Origin: Salminus brasiliensis
Taxonomy: Eukaryota > Chordata > Actinopteri > Characiformes > Bryconidae
Assembly (NCBI RefSeq): GCF_030463535.1
Contig: NC_132892.1
Location: forward strand, 32,976,932 to 33,040,931
Direction: 5' to 3'
DNA: 64,000 bases
Below the pieces are notes generated by a model. The model was given only the letters and a program-made list of their open reading frames with translations. It had not been told where the DNA came from and did no database searches. Positions 58,881 to 64,000 of the stretch are shown piece by piece. Position numbers and translations under genes: made by a program. Numbering within the stretch: position 1 is the stretch's first letter; each line of letters begins with the position of its first letter.

Positions 58881-61800
58881 TGAGAAGTGAAAGTTGTATT
58901 GGAAAAAATGTGGCACTGTTCAAATTGAAAATTCAAAATCAACTAATTATAATTATGCTAAAATGTTGAGGAAACAGTGATTCTTAAAAAAAAAACTACC
59001 TAGGATCGTGGTTGGTTGAGTGCTGATGGGTGCTGTTGTTGTGGTTGAGACTGGCATGCTGGCATTCACATCTGAAAAGGAAAGAGAACAAAAACATAAA
59101 AAAAAAACATTTACAAAAGGTTTTTGTAATTTCTGGGTCATTCAGCTAATGGGATGTCAGCACATTCAAATTAAAGGTGAATGTCCGAACTTATCATCAT
59201 CTAAATTCAACTCAAATATGTTGTTTCTAACAGCTTACAGAATAGTGCCTTAATCAGAAGAAGCTGCAGTAGTTACATCTACTACAAGACAAACTGATGT
59301 AAAAACACACTCAACTCAAATCAGATAAACACTTAATACATAAATACATCCCTCTGTAAAAGAGACCCTCAAAAACAGAATAACAGTAGAAAATAAAAAA
59401 GTATAATATTATAATCTAGCTTATAAAAACAGTAAGTACCTGCACAGTAAGCTGTATTGCAGAAGCTTGTCTGGACAAACTCATAAACATAATAGTTTCC
59501 GGGACATGCTTTGACTCGAATTGGGATAGATCTGAAGTAACAGCAGTCACTCCCTGAATTCCCACAGACCCCACGAGTAACTATTCCATCTGTTAGTTGG
59601 GGGTGAGAACCATTGAGCCACAGAGATATACCAGTGCCACATCTGGAATGAGTGACGCAGCTCTCTGGCATCCGGACGCTTATCCCATTATAGAATAGTC
59701 GGTACCAGCCGCTCCAGTTTAAAGAGCTGTCACAGTTGGACCCTCCAGTCTCATTAGTGCCTCTCCACGACTGGTTCAGAAAAGTGTAATTACTGCAGGG
59801 GTCATAACTGGGAATGTCAAAAACAAAAAAAGACAAAAGATATTGAATAGTTAACTGTATCAGTTTCAGAATGTAAAAGTAAAGGCCTCAGTAAAGTCTT
59901 TAGTCTGAAAGCCTTTATATTGAGTGACAACATACATTTTTATTAAAAAAAACATAATTTAATCAATTTGATATTTTTAACTGATTTCAGCACATTATAC
60001 ATTTTGTATACATTAGTCATGTGTCTAATTATATATACAGATATTACAGATATATGTCCCTACTGACAAGAGGATCTAGTTCATTTCTTCATAAAAGAGT
60101 GAAAAAACACTCTTGACTCTGCAGAAAGAAGATTTTAAGAAACTGTGCTGTAAAAATACAATTAAGCAATAGTTTTTTTTATATATATATAAATAAATAT
60201 CTGGAATAACATGTTTGTGCCAAAATATTGATCTGTTGTGAAGCTCTGTCTCACATTATGGATGGGGTAAGGAGACCTGGAGCAACTGGAGTCTGCTAAT
60301 CTGCCTGATTTTGACCAACTAATGAAATTAGCCAACCTCTTACGAACTGTTTGGTTTGTTGTCATCTATGTTAACTGTTCTACAGGATTATAAAGAAAAT
60401 GTGGCAGAATGGATTTTCTGATTATTTGACTGCTAAAAGATTGCTTGTTGACCAGGTAGGTTTTAGCAGTCTGGTACTAGCAAGGCAATTATGTCAGCTA
60501 GGTCCATAGCGACTAAATCTTATTGTTTAGATTAAAGAAATCCAATTTTTGCTCATTTTAGTTTTTTTTCAGAAGGTTCAAATTTTGCATCTTTTTGGTG
60601 CCATTAAGACCTCAAATAGGTACGGATTAATTGCTATGTACAACACTACACTGTTTTCATTATATTACAGAGGACATACAAATACGTACCGAATAGTATC
60701 TGAAAATGTTAGTTAGCTAGTTGAACATGCTATTATTAGTTAGGACAGTTTTACTTTGTCAGTTATCACAACAGAGAAGTTTGTTTAGTAAAGGAAGACC
60801 TGGTCACCAGCAAGACGTATCAGTTAAAGTTAAATAAATTGAGAACTATTGTTTAATGAGAGGACACATTAATGTAATGTAACATTGTAAGACAACATAA
60901 GCAAGAGTAGACTTTACCTGCACAGTATGTGGGCATTGGAAGTGATAAGGTTGGTCTGATGAGTCTGTAGACATAGTAATTTCCTGGGCAGGCTTTAACT
61001 TGAATTGGGTTTGATCTTGATCCTAAATTGCACTGTCTACTGGAAGAGCTGTCAATATAGGATACATAGATTTCTCTGGTGACAATGTCGTCCTGTGGTA
61101 CTGGATGAGTGTAGCCTCCACATTCTCTTGATACCACACACCAGTCCAATTCCGGAATCTGAGCCCTTTTTCCCTGAAGATACAACCGATACCAGCCATT
61201 CCATTCAACAAGGGTGTCATCATAAACACTGTAGCCATTGTAGATTGATCTCCATGCATTATCAAGAACACTGTAGACATTGCAGGGGTCAAAAGTGATG
61301 CTTGTAGTGGTGACTGTAGGGATAAAAAAGTCAATATAATACAAATATGCAAAATAGAGTACGCATCACAGCATAATAATATGTATTTACAGATTTACAA
61401 AAATATTCATTACATAGGAGCTGATGTTCCACTATTTTAATCTTTAATGACACATAATTTACTGTTAATATACTATACAGTTCAGAGGTTCTAAGCCCCA
61501 AATCCATTATTCTAAACCCCGTCTCTCAGCAGTGAGAGAGTTTTATTGTATAAGCTCCAGATCTCATCAGAACAGATGCAGGTGAAAAGGAAAAACAAGA
61601 GTTTATCAGGTTTCTCCTGGATTTTATTTTTTATTGCAGAGTATTTTTCTCTGCAAGTTGTAAGGTGGATGACAGTGTGTATCACAAATAAACTTTGATT
61701 TGACAGTTATATTCAACATTCGACTGTGTCTGACACTAATGCTGGTTCATCTAGTATATCATTTAGTATATCTTCATTTGCAAAATTATAAATCCAGCAG

Positions 61801-62827
61801 TCTTTTTTAGACAACAAATCTTTCACAAATTTAGAGTTTAAATATTTACTTTATTTCTTGAAAATGTATTAGTGAAACTTACTTGATGCTGGAGTGCTGT
61901 TCACATTGATTGGGGCAATAACTGGAGTGATGGAGCTCACATCTGAGTATGGACATATTAATCTTAACAAATCAATTATGAAAGCCTATAAAAATCATTT
62001 GAAATAATTTTAAGACCATAAGAGTACCTGCACAGTAAGCTGCATTGCAGGTGTTTGGCCTGACAAACTCATAGACAGAATAGTTTCCTAGGCACGCTTT
62101 GACTCGAATCGACACAGACCTTGAACAGCAGCCAGGCTCATAACTACCACAGGCCTGGCGGGAGACAATTCCATCTGCTATCTGAGGATGTGAACCATTG
62201 AGCCAAAATGCAACATCAGTGCCACATCTGTACCTATTAATGCAGCTCTCTGGCATCCGGATGTTCATCCCATAATACTGCAGCTGGTACCAGCCGTTCC
62301 AGTTGAAGCTTTTGTCACAGATCCACAATCGAGTAGCATTAGTGGCTCTCCAGGGTTGGTCCAGAGCAGTTTAGTTGTAGTTGCAGGGATCTTCAACAGT
62401 AGCTGTTGTTGAAACCAATATGATATTTATCAATGGTGAGGAAGACCATTTTCCACAGAAGTGTTTCAACACTGTGCTGCATAAGATTATTACCACTCAA
62501 CCATAGCTTATACATTTTTTGAAGAGTAAAAACCATAACATAGTAATCATACCACTAATTAAAAAGCTTGTTTTATTTATTAAAAGCTTTCATTTATTAT
62601 CAAATGCTGTTTCTTGTTTTTTCTCCACTAAACAACTGTATTTGGATCACAAATAAAGAATATAATTATGAATAAACAACATAATATACGTAATATATAT
62701 TCATAAAGTATGAAAGCAGAACTTCTAAGTTAAAATTGTAAAAATAAAAACTGTTTGGGTGACTTTAAACAGTACTTACTTGCAGCACTGCTATTTGTAA
62801 TTGCAGTTAGTATGATGACAGGGACCC
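58458..62827 (-). pseudogene. Third D8C-GPCR copy, truncated and broken (partial)
   Basis: Exons homologous to the N-terminal half of gene 1 are present: signal/linker 62780-62827, D8C-1 62028-62402, linker 61883-61942, D8C-2 60918-61313, D8C-3 about 59440-59818, linker 59000-59071, Thr-rich tract 58458-58880. Exon 1 lies past the window end. D8C-1 has an in-frame TAA at 62371-62373. D8C-3 has lost its acceptor: the tgacag of gene 1 is deleted. D8C-2 carries a 21-bp deletion removing ALYLGGS. The vestigial linker exon recurs at 59250-59278. No GAIN or 7TM exons follow; the copy ends at an L2 insertion. Introns are nearly identical to gene 1, so the duplication is recent. A soluble short product is possible only if the stop is bypassed. 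Confidence 0.82.
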
Positions 62828-64000
62828 CTGGTGGAAAGATAAAGGAATGGCTGTCTGCTCACTGTAACATTGAAATAACCATTGAAATAAATTACTTGTC
62901 AGGCTAGTTACAGATGATTTGTATAGATTGTGAATGTATTTGGACCCTAACCTTACTATTGATATTTCTGTTAGGCTATGGCTTTATTCATTTTTAAATT
63001 ATGTCTTTCTTAATGCAACAATCATGTGTAATGCTTAAACAATGAAGGTGAGGGATTCATTACGTGAATCAAAAACATATTTGTGAAAAATAGTCACTGT
63101 CTGGTCACTGTTCAGATATGATGTTGAAGTGGGGTCAAATAATTAATGAAAATATTTTTTAGTTCATTTAGTTCATGTTTTATGATGTATCATGGTGGAA
63201 CACACCTACCTGCAAGCATAAAATCATATAATTCGAAATAATTTGATGTAATTTTTTAGAAATCTACTGACAATTCAAGTGCATCCAAAAAAATCAGTTA
63301 ATCAGTTATAAATATATTTATTTTATCATGGAACCAGTTAAATGAGGTTTAGAGTGAAATATCATTCTTAATATCATCTAAATATCATCATTGTCAATAT
63401 TTGATATTTGAGGTCAATAAACAGCATTTAAAAAACATGAGCTAAAGTGAACAACTCCAGTCCTAGATGTCTAGCAAAATGTAATAGTTTCCACAGTTAA
63501 ACACACCTGATTCGACTAATTACCAGGCAACGCGAGTAAGTATAAGTAAGACAACTACCAAATCTCTCAGGAGATCGTCTCACCAGGACTGAAGTTAAGC
63601 AAAGTTATGCAATTGTTTAGCAGGGATTCATATATATTATCATGACATTCACACATATAAAGTTTCACTCCATTCCACTCAACTCCTTCTTGCTGCGATT
63701 TTCTGTCAATATTTATATAAAGACAAATTATCCTTTTTTAAGTAAAAAGGTTTTAAACATTTAACCTGAACTTTCAAACTTATAGTTCAAACACTACAAA
63801 TTCATAACTTTTAAATCTATTAAGTTGAAAATTGTGCATGCTTGTTTGGGTAAAATTGCCGTTTTGCCAGTATTGTGTAAATTGGGTTGTGGAAGTACAA
63901 GGTGAAGCTCACTATAGATAAATGGGTCTTAATATCAACAACAAATAAAATATTCATTTTAATTTACATCATTAAAACATGAATATGGCTTCAAAAATAA
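62828..64000 (-). other. Intron 1 of the third copy
   Basis: This stretch is nearly identical to gene 1 intron 1 (37234-38420), with small deletions (for example near 63420). No exon is present. By alignment the signal-peptide exon should lie roughly 150 bp beyond position 64000. Confidence 0.7.

Noticed and set aside
1-64000. tRNA, rRNA or other structured RNA genes
   Set aside because: I looked for A/B-box-like and rRNA-like blocks and found none that I could support by eye.

Overview
The window looks like nuclear DNA of a teleost fish. It has spliced vertebrate-type genes with GT-AG introns, five separate Tc1/mariner (DD34E) insertions or relics, L2-type LINE tails, a solo LTR, and very dense CA, GA, AGT and TA microsatellites. 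Short non-autonomous repeats of a kind common in teleosts are scattered throughout. I see no bacterial, plasmid or CRISPR features. The density of Tc1 copies and microsatellites would fit an otophysan such as a characiform, but the species is a guess.

Layout. At 414-754 (+) is the last coding exon of a secreted, probably NTR/netrin-like gene. From 0.8 to 14.1 kb there is only repetitive DNA: a 26-bp minisatellite (1.85-3.7 kb), a 42-bp minisatellite (4.6-4.9 kb), an inverted pair of non-autonomous repeats around a decayed Tc1 element (5.5-8.4 kb), a 46-bp CCTAA-like array (9.75-11.1 kb), and a Tc1 copy nested inside an older Tc1 relic (11.1-13.2 kb). At 14.2-19.8 kb lies a CD300/CMRF35-like (pIgR-like) immune receptor gene on the + strand, preceded by a broken partial duplicate of itself. 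Another decayed Tc1 (21.1-22.6 kb) separates it from the main locus.

The main locus (22.8-64.0 kb, all on the - strand) is a tandem array of chimeric adhesion GPCR genes. I could splice two complete copies from sequence: gene 1 (38,601 to 22,793) and gene 2 (57,481 to 43,620). Each encodes a signal peptide, three D8C domains (the cysteine-rich module of uromodulin and GP2) joined by short Ser/Thr linkers, a Thr-rich stalk encoded by an AGT/ACT microsatellite, a GAIN domain with a complete GPS cleavage motif, and a seven-transmembrane domain most like the ADGRE (CD97/EMR) group. Exon sizes and phases match between the copies. A third copy (62,827 to about 58,458, continuing past the window end) holds only the D8C half. 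It has a stop codon, a lost splice acceptor and a 7-residue deletion, and it ends at a 5'-truncated L2 insertion exactly at the junction with gene 2's upstream region.

Working together. The CD300-like receptor and the D8C receptors both look like cell-surface immune or recognition molecules. D8C proteins of mammals are secreted or GPI-anchored glycoproteins that can bind fimbriated bacteria. Coupling that module to a self-cleaving GPCR would make a plausible sensor of microbial or glycan ligands, but that role is inference from domain content only.
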